A stretch of DNA of 64,000 nt from Neoarius graeffei (GCF_027579695.1 NC_083578.1:5932460-5996459), one strand, 5' to 3'. Counted from the first letter of the stretch, positions 31,272 to 43,119 are shown. Notes: a model not told the origin generated them from the sequence alone. Numbers and translations are program-made.

Positions 31272-33245
31272 TCACGTTGCATAGTCCACCAGAACTAATA
31301 TAAAGCGGTACCCTCGTGCTGACCGATCTAATGGCCCGACGAGATCCATCCCAATCCTTTCGAACGGGGTCTCAATTAATGGTAGGGGGTGCAAAGGCGC
31401 TTTTGGAATGGCCGCTGAATTTACTAACTGGCATTCGCGGCACGCCGTACACCACCTACGACCATCGCCGCGAATCCCCGGCCAATAGAATCGGGCCATT
31501 ATTCGGGCTAGTGTCTTATCCTGCCCTAAGTGTCCAGCCATGGGATTAAAGTGAGCCGCCTGGAATACCAATTCCCGGCGGCTCTTTGGAATTAAAAGTT
31601 GCATGACTTGCTCTTTAGTTTGAGTGTCCTGCGTCACTCGGTATAACCTATCCTTCATAATCGCGAAGTAGGGGAAGGACGGGGTGGCGTTCGGCTGGAG
31701 CGTTTGACCATCAATTACTCTGACTTGGTCAAACGCATGTCGCAGAGTCTCGTCTCGCGATTGCTCTAATGGGAAATCTGTGAGGGATTCCCCAATAGAG
31801 AGAGGAGGGGCCGGTGGCTCCTCACTCTGACGTGGAGATGACGTAGATGGCTCTGTGACAGCTGCTTTCGCCAAAGCGACACTGGGACCTCCCCCTGTTA
31901 AATGGCAGGACCCACTCTTTACTAAGCGTGTCATTAAATCCCGAAATCCCAGCCAATCAGTCCCCAAAATTAAAGAGTGGGTAAGGCGAGGATTAACCGC
32001 CGCCTTCACTATAAATTTTTCCCCTCTGAAAAAAATGTGGACCGACACCAAAGGGTAGCTGTGAACGTCCCCGTGCACACACAACATCTTCGCCCCCTGT
32101 GCTCCCCCCAATGCCTCGATTTGCACCAGGCTTTGGTGAATTGAAGTCTGATTACAACCCGAATCCACCAACGCCTGATATGTATCCTCTTGAATACTCA
32201 CCGGTATGCGATACGCTCCGGCCCGATCGAGGGCGGCTCCTGGCACATCGGGGATCTGAACCACCGTGCCCACCTCCATGACTGTGCACTGTTGTTGGAG
32301 GTGGCCCGGCTCCCCGCAGTGCCAGCAAACCGGCCTGGGCTTCCTCTCCGCACCGGTGTTCTGGGGCTCACTCATCTGAGGGGGGGAAGAGACAGACACA
32401 GAAGGGAGAAACGGGAGGGCACCGCGGGTGCGGCGGGCCGGCACTGGCGCCGGCCCCCGCCTCCGCTGTGGGGGAATGGGGCGAGGACAAGACACAGGAG
32501 GAGAGAGAGAGAGAGAAGAGGAGAGAAGAGAAGAGGCTGTCTGCTGTACTGCCGCCGGGACAGCTGCCATATGGTCCTCCGCCAGCTCGACTGCCTGATC
32601 CAGCGACGCCGGGCGGTGGCACTGGACCCATGCCGCGGTTCCCGCTGGCAAGCGTGCGATGAACTGCTCCAGCACCACCTGGTCGATGATCCCCTCGGCG
32701 TCGCGGTTGTTGGCCCTCAACCACCGCCAGCAGGCGTCCCGGAGTTGCTGGCCGAACGCGAACGGCCGGCCGACTTCCTCCAAGCACAAAGCGCGGAAGC
32801 TCTGATGCTGCTGTTCAGGGGTGCGCCCCACACGCTGGACGATGGCCCGGTGAAGGTCCGCGTAGGCCAGCCAGCGGTCGGTGGGGAGCTGTAGCGCGGC
32901 CAGCTGCGCCTCTCCCGTTAGCAGGGGGAGGAGGCGCGCCATGTGCTGCTCCATCGGCCACCCCGAGGTCTCCGCGACTTGCTTGAAGAGGGTGATGAAT
33001 GCCTCGGGGTCGTCCTGTGGGCCCATCTTTGTTAGGGTGAGGGGGGACTGGCCCGCGGTGGGAGCGTTGGTGGACCCCGCCGACGCGCGGAGGTGCCGGA
33101 AAACCTGTCGATCTTCTTGTTGGGCCAACACCAGGGCCTCGAACCGCTGTTCTTGCTCCTTTTGGAGGGTGAGTAGCACCTGGTGCTGGCTTTGCTGGGC
33201 CGTGGCGAGGGCGTGGACCAGTTCAGCGAACGGGGAGGACTCCAT
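31272..33245 (-). pseudogene. Gmr1-like Gag (SCAN-like capsid), protease and start of integrase
   Basis: A 657-codon reading from an ATG 46 bp inside the 5' LTR. Residues 1-60 are predicted coiled coil. Residues about 80-230 are a capsid whose second half (QHHQ-like QQHQSFRAL, RPFAFGQQLRDACWRWL, DQVVLEQFIARLP, WVQCHRP, AVELAEDHM) resembles the vertebrate SCAN domain. A CCHC knuckle (C307, C310, H315, C320) follows, then protease with DSG at 361-363, and the integrase zinc domain (H...H in AAHFNPMAGHLG, CTACREC) near 575-615. The reading stops at a TGA within the integrase core (VLVDYAT). Confidence 0.92.
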
Positions 33246-33291
33246 GGGGCTGTTAGGCTGCTGTGCTCCAGATCCTGGGTTTTGGCACCAC

Positions 33292-33604
33292 TGTAACAGT
33301 TCTAATGAAGGGGTGGAGCACAGAGGATGGCAGGACAGAGATCAGGTTTGCAAATACGGCTTTTATTGCCATACTTTTCAGTGAACAAATTTCCCACTCA
33401 GACATACATCAACACACAACCGGCATCTGGTTCGGGATGAGCTCCTCTGCTCTCTGCTCTCCCTCTTTAAATAGGGTGCAGTCACTGGGAAGACACACAC
33501 AAACACAGGTTAATCGACAACAGGTGTAGTGATTCTGCCACTTACCTTCCCTGACTCCGCCCTCCTGTCACAGACCGGCGCTTGGCCATGCCCCTGCTGC
33601 CACA
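33292..33604 (-). repeat. 5' LTR of the Gmr1-like element
   Basis: Pairs with 28678-28988. TG...CA ends; TATA-like TTTAAATAG inside. Confidence 0.95.
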
Positions 33605-33905
33605 GTGAAATATCCAAATCCCTTCCTATCTTTCTTTGAGGAACATTGTTTTAAACATTTCAATAATGTTCTCATGCAGTTGTTGACAAACTGAAGATCC
33701 TCAGCCCATCTTCACTCCTCAAAGACTAGGGCTTTCCTGGATACTGATTTTGTACCAAGTCATTATTCCAATCACCTGCTGACATCACCTGTTTCACATC
33801 ACATCATTATTTAATTGTTTTACCTCATTACTCACCCTAAATTACCCCATCCAAACTTTTTTGGAATGTGTTGCAGGTGTGAAACACAGGAATAGCTGTA
33901 TATTA
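33605..33905 (-). mobile_element. Tc1-like element X, part 2
   Basis: Continues X after the Gmr1-like insertion (N-terminal transposase region, then 5' non-coding sequence) and stops at the TA where element P inserted (33904-33905). Joined mentally to 28677 and 46177, the sequence is continuous. Confidence 0.75.
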
Positions 33906-34491
33906 CAGTTTTTTTTTTTACAATTGCTTACACACTAAAATGAAAACTTTCCAACAGTTAGCAAAACCTTACACTCAAGGAGCAAAACACCAGCCCAGAT
34001 TTGCACAACTGTAAGCACATTGTCAGCTTCACACTTTTTGCAAAACACTACACACAGTGATTTGCAAAACACTAAACACACTTGTATACATTTGACACAG
34101 ATATTTATTATGATGTCATTTCTTTGCAATTTCAAAGCAAAAGCTTTCAAATGAACACACCCATGAACCAATTGGTTAAACACAGCCACCAGGTGTGCAC
34201 ACACACGTGCTTAATTGTAGTCACACCAATCAGGTTTAAACACTATAAAAAGGCAACAGGTAAGTTCACTTGTTTTCATCAAAAATGGACGGTGTCAGAG
34301 GAAGAGGGAGAGTGCGGATGAGAGGGGGAATCCAGAGAGAACAAGGTGGAGGAAGAGGTAGAAGAAGGCCTGGAGGAGGGGTTGGACATGCACAAAGAAG
34401 AAGACAACCAAATCTGTCTAATGAAATTCGTGCTACACTTGTGGACCATGTAATAAACTACGGGCTAACACTGAGGGAGGCTGGACTGAGA
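33906..34491 (+). mobile_element. IS630/Tc1-type element P, left part with exon 1
   Basis: The terminus CAGTTTTTTTTTTTACAATTGCTTA lies next to the TA. After a non-coding region rich in GCAAAAC motifs comes an ATG at 34285 that opens exon 1, a basic Arg/Gly-rich start followed by a helix-turn-helix-like segment (NEIRATLVDHVINYGLTLREAG). The exon is cut by LINE D at about 34491 and resumes at 44454. Confidence 0.8.
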
Positions 34492-34959
34492 GTACATATC
34501 TGTTTAGTCAAGTCTTTTGTTAATGGTGTTTATGAGGTAAAGGTGTAGATATGGAGGGTCCTCAGACAGAGTGCCTTGGTAAACTGGGATGTATGGATGC
34601 TGTCAGTCCCCCACTCACTCGAGTTTGTTGACGGTCTAGTGGCTGCTGCTTTATGTCCCAGGGCTCTGTTCCCTTCTGGCTCTCCCCTTTTAGTTATGCT
34701 GTCATAGTTAGTTGCCGGAGTCCCTGCTTGTACTCCGTGCAATATGTATACTGTTCCTACTTATTCAGGTGACATTAGGCATACCTAACAACCTGTGTTC
34801 CCCCCCCCACCACCAGTCTGTCCCTCTGAGTTACATGTCGGTCCTGGGATCGAGATGCTGACCTCTTCTGCTCCTCGGACCTGCCTGATCCATCCTGGTG
34901 CCCTGTGTCTGGTTGGAGTCTCATCGCATCGCTCCTGTGGAGGATGGCCCCATGTGGAC
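34492..34959 (+). mobile_element. L2-like LINE D, part 1 (end of ORF2 and 3' UTR)
   Basis: Begins in the last ORF2 codons and continues in the 3' UTR shared with LINE C (compare 37490-38345 on the minus strand). Contains a C-run at 34801-34808. It ends in the hAT target ATGTGGAC (34952-34959). Confidence 0.8.
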
Positions 34960-36630
34960 CAGTGGCGGCTGGTAGTCTTTCAAACAGGGGAGGCTGGTCA
35001 GTTACGATATTTCCATATTTTAAAAGAAAAAAGAAAAAACACATCAATTTTGCCCATACTCTTGCCTCTGATCTGGCTGATTGTTGGCAGGGTCACAAAC
35101 TGTGAAATAACAGGTTCTTTTGGCCCATTAGCCTATTGTCCAATATACATGATGGTGGTGTTGGGGGGTATATTTTAACATTTTGTATTTTAAAATTGTG
35201 GCATGTTGTTTAAAAATTGATCATTACTGAAAGCAGCTCTTTGTCAGGAACCTCAGCAGTAACAGCAGAGTGTTCTGGAATAGGCACAAGCACTGACCTT
35301 GGGGAGCCAAACATAGAGCTGGGTGCCACACATTTCATTCAATGACACTTTCCCTATATTTTACTTATTTTGACTGAGAAATGTTTTATTGACAATTTTG
35401 ATAACCCTTCACTTTTAATCCAGGTCTGTAGTGTGAAATGTTCTCGGCTGTGTTTTTGTTTAAAAATGTTTTCCAAATTGTAGCTGTGTTTAATTCATAT
35501 CCAGAAAAAATATATTCCAATATAATATACTCAGCATAAACATTTTAAATAGATTCTATATTTTTGGTCCATCCATGACATATTACTAAAGTAGCCTGTT
35601 TACTGTTGTTGATGTGGGTCACTTGCTGTTAGCCAATTCACTTTCTCATACCAGGAGAGCTGAAAGGAACGAGTATTATTCCCTACCTTTTTCACCAAGT
35701 CAATTTGAGGCGTTGGTCTACCCTGCTCTTTAATTTTAATTTTTCCTCGAAAGGAAGACTGGCAAATGGCTTCGCCAAAATTACATCAGCAATGCTTGGC
35801 ATCCGTGTGCACCTTTCTTGCTAGCTGACTAGCCCCCTCAAGTTCAAGTTCAGTCACTCAAATAAGCAAAATTTCTGGAACTAAGATAGCAAACTTGACA
35901 ACACTATTTACACTTTATTTACAATGAAAATATATACAAACTAAAAAAGCTGGTAGAAACCGTATGTAATGAATGAAATCAAAATGTAAGCTGATCTCTT
36001 ACAATACACCACAGCACTTGCGATTCCGCATGGGACTGAACTGAAATTCACCGCTGCCTGTCTATAGTTGAAACAAGCTGTCAATCAAAGAAAATATCCG
36101 GCCGCTTTCACCAATCACCAGTCTCCTCGCGGAAACTGCCATGTCCCTACCACTGTGAGGCTGGGAGTCCGTGGGCGGGCATTTTCACAGTATTTGTCCA
36201 ATAACCATCTTGCATTTTGAGATTGATAAGCACATAGCTCCCAAATGCCGTTGAAGTCCACTGAGGCTGGGAGTCCATGAGACTCCGTGGGTGGGCATTT
36301 TCGCAGCATTTGTCCAATAACCATTTTGCATTTTGAGATTGAAAAGCGCATAGCTCCCAAATGCCATTGAAGTCCACTGAGGCTGGGCTGCATCGCGCTA
36401 TCACAAGGGGGAAGAACTCACGCACACATTAGGCGAACTGGGGAAAGTTATAACGGAATGGTTTCGCACTGTAGTTGGGTTGAGCACATATATTTCTATG
36501 ATTCTGGATCTGAAATAGCAATGTTATAAGGTCGGCTATAACATAAGCCTAGCGCAATTCATCCTACATGATGTTCATCATTTTTAGAGGAGGCTGAGCC
36601 TCCCTCGTTGTCTTAAAGCAATCGCCCGTG
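34960..36630 (+). mobile_element. hAT-type non-autonomous element inside LINE D
   Basis: Starts CAGTGGCGGCTGG and ends AGCAATCGCCCGTG. A perfect 8-bp target duplication ATGTGGAC lies at 34952-34959 and 36631-36638. No transposase ORF. It includes a tandem duplication at 36157-36388. Confidence 0.92.
36157..36388 (+). repeat. Tandem duplication of ~110 bp
   Basis: Two units (about 36157-36262 and 36263-36378) begin GAGGCTGGGAGTCC, and a third begins at 36379. The second unit has an insertion of about 10 bases. Confidence 0.85.
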
Positions 36631-36735
36631 ATGTGGACAGTTGGGGGTCATGCCTGGAGGACGCTCTGGACTCTTGCAGTGGTACTTTTGTGGTTGGGGA
36701 CTTTAGTTGACTTTCGGACTGCAGTTGACTTGCTG
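36631..36735 (+). mobile_element. LINE D, part 2 (3' UTR)
   Basis: Resumes the 3' UTR after the hAT element and ends with TTGACTTGCTG, which is the SINE target (36725-36735). Confidence 0.75.
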
Positions 36736-37000
36736 GGAGGCGAAGTGGCCAAGTGGTTAGAGTGCTTGACCACTAAGCGAACGGTCCCCGGTTTGAGCCT
36801 CGGCTCGACGGGGATCTGGGGCTCGCTCCCTGTCCACCCAGCAGTGAATGGGGACCTGGTGGAAACACTGGGGGAAGGAAGGCGGCGAGGAAAGGAACTG
36901 GCCACCCTACCTCACTATGCCGATGGCCCAGGACAAGTGCGCTCTCTAACAGGCACTCCCCCAATGTATGAATCGTATATGGGACCCTCTCTTCTTCTTC
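36736..37000 (+). mobile_element. Second tRNA-derived SINE family
   Basis: The head (GGAGGCGAAGTGGCCAAGTG, then GGTTTGAGCC) resembles a Ser/Leu-type tRNA with A and B boxes. The body is unlike the Mermaid-type SINE. It ends in CTT repeats. A perfect 11-bp target duplication TTGACTTGCTG lies at 36725-36735 and 37001-37011. Confidence 0.92.
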
Positions 37001-37054
37001 TTGACTTGCTGACTTTAGGACTGCAGTTGACTTGCTGACTTGAGGACTGCAGTT
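37001..37054 (+). mobile_element. LINE D, part 3
   Basis: Short 3' UTR piece with GACTTGCTGACTT repeats, ending with GCAGTT (37049-37054), the target of LINE C. Confidence 0.65.
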
Positions 37055-38344
37055 AAGTCAAGTCAAGTTTATTTGTATAGCACTTTCAACAATAAACATT
37101 GTCGCAAAGCAGCTTTACAGAATTTGAACAACTTAAAACATGAGCTAATTTTATCCCTAATCTATCCCCAATGAGCAAGCCTGCAGCAACAGTGGCAAGG
37201 AAAAACTCCCTCAGACGACATGAGGAAGAAACCTCAAGAGGAACCAGACTCAAAAGGGAACCCATCCTCATTTGGGCAACAACAGACAGCATGACTATAA
37301 TATTAACAGTTTTAACATAAAGACAGTTTCTTTGATGTTATAAACTCTTCATTGATGGAAACTTGAGTGCAAAACTGTTCATGACAACTGCAGTCCTAAA
37401 GTTAGCAAGTCAGCTGTGGTCCTCAGCCATAAAAGCATTACTGTATGATTCCAGAGCATCCTCCAGGTGTAACTTTCAACTGTCCTCATGGGGCCATCCT
37501 CCACAGGAGCGATGTGATGAGACTCCAACCAGACACAGGGCACCAGGATGAATCAAGCAGGTCTGAGGGGCAGAAGAGGTCAGCATCTTGATCCCAGGAC
37601 CGACATGTAACTCAGAGGGACAGATTGGGGGGGGGGGGGGGGGGGGAGAGAAAAACACAGGTTGTTAGGTATGCCCTAAAAATGACACAAGTATTAAGTC
37701 TGTGTGGCAGGCTCGCAGAGATGAGAATCTTGACATCAGGCATAATACACAACAATGGCATGTTAATATGGTAGAAAAATATCATGACCTGCTCTGGCTG
37801 GATGCTTGATTAGGTGATGGGAGCACAATCCTCAGCAATGATGGGATGCAGATGGGACCCTTAGGGCTGGCCAAGACAATTCAGTTACATTTCACAGGGT
37901 CTGGGACATGCAACAGAATGTCTGACGGCTGATTCCCTGCAGGCTACGATAGTCAGTCGAGGTCTCCACCCTGTCCACCAAAAGATTTCCTGTTGACTGC
38001 ATGTAACTCAGAGGGACAGATTTCGGGGGAGAGAGAGAGAGGGAAAGAAAATACAGGTTGTTAGGTATGCCCAATGTCACCTGAGTAAGTAGGAGCAGTA
38101 TACATATTGCACTGAGTACAAGCAGGGACTCCAGCAACTAACTATGACAGCATAACTAAAAGGGGAGAGCCAGAAGGTAACACAGGCATGAGGGAGCCCC
38201 AGGACATAAAGCAGCCAGCCACTACACCGTCAACAAACTTGAGTGAGCAAGCAAGTGGGGACTGACAGCATCCATACATCCCAGTTTACCAAAACACTCT
38301 GTCTGAGGACCCTCCAGATCTACACCTTTACCTCATAAACACCA

Positions 38345-39103
38345 TTAACAAAAGGCTTGACTAAATAGATATGTTTTCAGCCGAGACTTAAACGCTGAGA
38401 CTGTGTCTGATTCCCGAACATTACTTGGAAGGATGTTCCATAACTGTGGGGCTTTGTAAGAAAAGGCTCCGCCCCCTGATGTAGCCTTCACTATATGAGG
38501 TACCAGCAGATAGCCTGCACCTTTTGATCTAAGTAGGCGTGGCGGGTCATAGAGGAGAAGAAGTTCACTCAGGCACTGTGGTGCGAGACCATTTAGTGCT
38601 TTAAAGGTCAATAGTGGTATTTTATAATCAATACGAAATTTGATTGGGAGCCAATGCAGTGTGGATAAGACAGGCGTGATGTGGTCATATTTTCTAGTTC
38701 TAGTAAGGACTCTTGCTGCTGCATTTTGAACTAACTGGAGCTTGTTTATGCACTTATTGGAACATCCAGACAGTAAGGCATTACAATAATCCAACCTGGA
38801 GGTAACGAAAGCATGAACTAGTTTTTCCGCGTCATGTAGTGACATTAAATTTCTTATCTTAGCAATATTTCTGAGATGAAAGAAAGCTATCCGGGTAATG
38901 TTATCAATGTGAGTTTTGAATGAAAGACTGGGGTCAATAATCACCCCGAGGTCTTTTACTGCTGCACGTGAAGAAACAGAAAGGCCATCCAGAGTCACTG
39001 TGTAATCAGAAAACTTACTTCTAGCTGCATGTGGTCCGAGTACAAGTACTTCAGTCTTGTCAGAGTTAAGCAGAAGGAAATTACATTTTTTTCTGATTGA
39101 TTA
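38345..39103 (-). pseudogene. LINE C ORF2, C-terminal part
   Basis: Contains the segment after the catalytic box (LGVIIDPSLSFKTHIDNITR, SRLDYCNALLSG, LVQNAAARVLTRTRKYDHIT, LHWLPIKFRIDYK) to the C-terminus SQAFC. The reading is open from the start of the thumb onwards. The missing piece between it and the catalytic part is where Q inserted. Confidence 0.85.
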
Positions 39104-41272
39104 GGCACAATTTTTGAAACCTTTGGCTATTTTTGCAAAACTCTTCACACAAATCGCAAAACATTACATCCAATTCACCAAACATCATAGATTACTTGCA
39201 AAAGCAAACACTTTTTGCTAAACTGTTAACACTCTTTTCAAAATGGTATTTTTGTACACAACAGTACACACAACGCATAACATTAATAAGCACACGAAGC
39301 AACAACTGAACACTGACAGTAAGAATGGAAAACACATCTGGCTTTTGCTTTCTCTGTGCATAAGGTAGTCTGTCAGTTTGAGATCATACTTTTTGGTCAT
39401 AGTTCTGTAAACACACAGGGATCCAAATTTCAAGTATTTTCAAGTATTTTTATTCAAGGGGTTTACTGTATTTGCTGTAAACACATCAAAACAAACATAA
39501 GTGATGTGTTTTTACATACAGTTATTCACAGAGAGAAAAAAAACAGTCGTGTCGTCTCTCTGGGTCCGGCCACAAGATTTCGTCAACATCGCATGCAATG
39601 TCTTCAAGTCCAAGGCACCGAGGAAAATACCTACTGGAGTGCCGTATCCAGGCCTGACATGACACCTGGTCAATATCCCCACATGCCTCCTCCATTGCCT
39701 GTAAAAGGGCTATACGTTGATGGGGATGACAGTCATAGACCTTCCAGCGCCAGGCAGAGAAGAACTCTTCGATAGGGTTCAAGAAGGGAGAGTATGAGGG
39801 GATGTAGAGTAAAGCGAAGAGTGGGTGATCTGTAAACCATTTGCAGACCAAAGCAGCCCTATGGAAATGAACATTGTCCAATATGATGACATACCTGGTG
39901 TGCTCTGGTCTCTGAACATTAGTGAACATGTGATGTAAGGTGTCCAGGAATGTAATAATGTGTGCAGTGTTATATGGGCCCAGGGTTGCATGATGGTGAA
40001 CAACACCATTTTGACTTATAGCTGCACACAGAGTTATGTTGCCACCACATTGTCCTGGGACATTGACTATGGCATGGTGTCCAATAATGTTCCTGCCATG
40101 TCTCCTCATTTTAGTAAGGTTGAAACCTGCCTCATCTACAAAAATCAGCTCATGACCCATGGCATCTGCATCTAGCTCCATCACTCTCTGGAAAAGACAA
40201 AACAAATTCAGCATAGCAGGCCCAAGCACAGCACTACAGAATGTACTTCCAGATCCAGCACCAATGATACTATAGCTTACCTGCACATATTCATATCGCA
40301 GTTGTTTTACATGTTCACTGTTTCTTTCAAAAAGGACTCTGTAGATTTGTTTCATTCTGATTCTGCTGCGGGCAAGTACACGAGACAATACAGAAATGCT
40401 CACACTGTTTATGTCTTGAAAGGTGGTGTCATCCTCTATTATGCGCTGTTGTATTTCTCATAGTCTTATGGAATTATTTGCAATGACCATATTGACTATA
40501 TGAGTCTCCTGTTCTGCAGTGAACATTCTTCCTCTGCCCCCAGCTGCTGGATGTCTAGCAATTCTGTAAAGTAACAATTTCAGTATTTTTACATGCATGG
40601 TCTTCTTGTGTTTCTCATTAGAGTATGGCAGTGCTACAAAACTTAGTGTAAAGTGACTGTACTAACCGATTCTCATTTTGAAATGTCCTTATGATGCTCG
40701 CTACAGCGTAGCGGCTCAAGTTAGGCTGAACCCGTTGGCCAGCTTTCTTCAAGGTCATTCCATGGTTGATAACATGGTCCACTATTGTAGCTCTGATGTC
40801 ATCAGTAATTCTATTTCTTACTCTCCTTCCTCCTTCACCTCCACGTCCTCTTCCTCAACCTCCTCTAATTCTCACTCTTCTCACTCTTCCTGCTCCCTCC
40901 ATTATACTCCACACCGACAGCTTACCTGTGGCTTATTTATAGTGCTCAGGCTGATTGCAACGTGAACTAATTATCTAAAACTGTTTTCACATGTGACAGT
41001 GTGGCCAGACAGTTGGCCAAATAGTGTAAATAATAGCCATAAATGTGTATAGTTTTGCTAGGAGTGTGTTGGAAATTTGGAAATTGAGTGTAAAGCAGTG
41101 AGTTGTGTTTACAGTTCTGCAAAAGGTGTGCTCTGCAGTGGATTGTACTTACACTTTTGCAAAGTGTGTGTTACAAAATTACAAACTCCGTGCAAAGCAG
41201 TGTTTGTGCTTTTAGTTTTGCGAACTCAGTGAGTGGTTTTGCGATAGATATTACTAGTTTTAGAAATTGTGC
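39104..41272 (-). mobile_element. IS630/Tc1-type element Q (same family as P)
   Basis: TIRs of about 16 bp (GCACAATTTTTGAAAC left, GCACAATTTCTAAAAC from the right) beside TA on both sides (39102-39103 and 41273-41274), inserted within LINE C ORF2. It carries a three-exon transposase on the minus strand. The flanks contain many GCAAAAC motifs as in P. Confidence 0.88.
39522..40902 (-). pseudogene. Intron-bearing IS630/Tc1-type transposase (DD35E)
   Basis: Exon 1 (40902-40667) codes for a basic start and a helix-turn-helix-like region (VDHVINHGMTLKKAGQR). Exon 2 (40563-40282) codes for the second DNA-binding part. Exon 3 (40187-39522) codes for the catalytic domain. Donors GTTAGT and GTAAGC and acceptors TTTACAG and CTTTTCCAG fit. 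The catalytic residues are D in FVDEAGFNL, D in VIILDNVHFH and E in FLNPIEEFF, with 35 residues between the last two. TGA stops occur in exon 1 (Arg/Gly-rich part) and exon 2 (40458-40460). Otherwise the frame is open. It would cut and paste its own element at TA. Confidence 0.85.
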
Positions 41273-42041
41273 TACAAGAATCATCGTTAGAGTTTAAGCA
41301 TTCAGAAAAAACTGTTATAAGCATCCAGTGTCTCATGTCCTTTACACATTCCTCAATTCTATTAAGCTGGTGTCTCTCATCAGGTTTTGCAGAAACATAC
41401 AACTGTGTGTCATCAGCGTAACAGTGGAAACTAATACAATGTTTACGAATAATATCACCCAGAGGGAACATATATAAAGTAAAAAGCAGTGGACCCAAGA
41501 CAGAACCTTGTGGAACACTAAACTTTACCTCAGTATGTCTAGAAATATCACCATTTATATCAACATACTGATAACGATCAGTTAAATAAGAGCTGAGCCA
41601 GGAGAGGGCCATTCCCTTAACTCCCACAACATTTTCTAGTCTATCCAGAAGAATGGAATGATCAATGGTATCAAATGCTGCACTAAGGTCAAGCAACACA
41701 AGCAGTGAGACACAGCCCTGATCAGACGCCAACAGTAGGTCGTTTACTACTTTAACCAGTGCTGTCTCTGTGCTATGATGAGGTCTAAATCCTGACTGAT
41801 ACATTTCATGGATGTAATTCCTATGTGAATATGAGCATAACTGCTGTGCCACAGCTTTTTCAAGGATCTTGGAGATAAAGGGGAGGTTTGATATTGGCCG
41901 ATAATTGGACAGTTGACAGGGATCAAGGTCAGGTTTTTTAATCAGGGGTTTGATAACTGCTAGTTTAAAGGATTTGGGTACAAAACCAATCCTAATAGAA
42001 TAATTTATTATTTTTAGAAGTGGTTCAACTACTTCAGGCAT
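41226..42041 (-). pseudogene. LINE C reverse transcriptase, catalytic part
   Basis: Contains NYRPISNLPFISKILEK, GFRPHHSTETALVKV, LLVLLDLSAAFDTIDH, SVPQGSVLGPLLFTLYM and the catalytic box YADDTQLYV, typical of L2/CR1-type LINEs. The last residues of the reading lie in transposon Q, which splits the ORF at 41272. Confidence 0.9.
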
Positions 42042-42255
42042 TATCTGTTTGAATAGTTGTGTAGGTAAGGGATTTAGTACGCAAGTTGAGGCTTTTGATG
42101 CCGAGATTAATGAAAGTAATTCAGTTTCTTTAAGGGGAGTAAAACATTCTAATTGATGATCTGATACAGTTATATTGTTAACTACAAGGTCACTTTTATT
42201 GTCTGACCTTAAATTAGTAGTTTGAATTTTTTGTCGGATATTCTCAATTTTGTCA

Positions 42256-43110
42256 TTAAAAAAAAATCATGAAATCGTTGCTACTACATACTACAGGTGT
42301 GCATGTGTCTATAGTGGACTTATTCCTGGTTAATTTTGCTACAGTATTAAATAGGAATCTAGGATTATTTTTGTTACCTTCTATTAGGGAGGAGAGATAT
42401 GTTGATCTCGCAGCACTAAGAGCTTTTCTATACTTCAGGAAACTCTCCTTCCATGCTAATTTGAACGCTACCAATTTTGTTTGACGCCATTTACATTCCA
42501 ATTTTCGAGTGGTCTGTTTTAAAGTGCGAGTATCATCATTATACCAGGGTGCTAATTTTTTGTCTCTGACCATTTTCCTTTTAAGAGGAGCTACATTATC
42601 TAAAGTATGGCGGAATGTTGACTCTAAGCATTCAGTTGCCTGATCGAGTTCTGCAGGGGCTGACAGTGACCCAATCAAAGTTGATAACTCTGGGAGATAA
42701 TTTATAAAGCTCTGTGCAGTATTTGACGTGAATGTACGTTTAATACAGTAGCGTGGTGAGGTGCATATATTATTACTCAGACATAGTTTGAATGAGATGA
42801 GATAATGATCTGAGATAACTTCAGACTGTGGAAGTGTGACTATATTGTCTACGTTTAACCTGAATGTTAGTATTAGATCGAGGGTGTGACCACCATTATG
42901 GGTCGGTCCTATGACATTCTGCTTAATCCCGACTGAATCTAAGATGGACACAAACACTGTTTTTAAAGGGTCTTCTGGGTTATCGAAGTGAATATTAAAA
43001 TCTGCGACAACTAAAGCTTTGTCTAAGGAAATAACCAGATCTGAGATAAAATCTGCAAATTCAGAAAGAAACTCAGAATATGGCCCCGGGGGCCTGTAAA
43101 TAATAAGCAA
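42256..43110 (-). pseudogene. LINE C endonuclease end and ORF2 linker
   Basis: Holds the C-terminal half of an apurinic-type endonuclease (LVVADFNIHFDNP, GHTLDLILTF, EVISDHYLISF) and the linker towards RT. The frame is lost in an A-run at 42258-42266. Confidence 0.85.
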
Positions 43111-43119
43111 TGGAATTAA

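Larger units (their letters stand above)
28678..33604 (-). mobile_element. Gmr1-like Ty3 LTR retrotransposon (integrase before reverse transcriptase)
   Basis: LTRs of 311 bp (28678-28988) and 313 bp (33292-33604) enclose gag, protease, integrase, reverse transcriptase and RNase H in that order on the minus strand. The target duplication GTGAA is perfect (28673-28677 and 33605-33609). A primer site TGGTGCCAAAACCCAGG lies one base inside the right LTR (33271-33290), and a purine tract (GGTGGGGGT) beside the left LTR. LTRs differ at roughly 13 positions plus a 2-base indel. Integrase-before-RT is the order described for Gmr1-like elements of fish and other deuterostomes. Confidence 0.94.
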
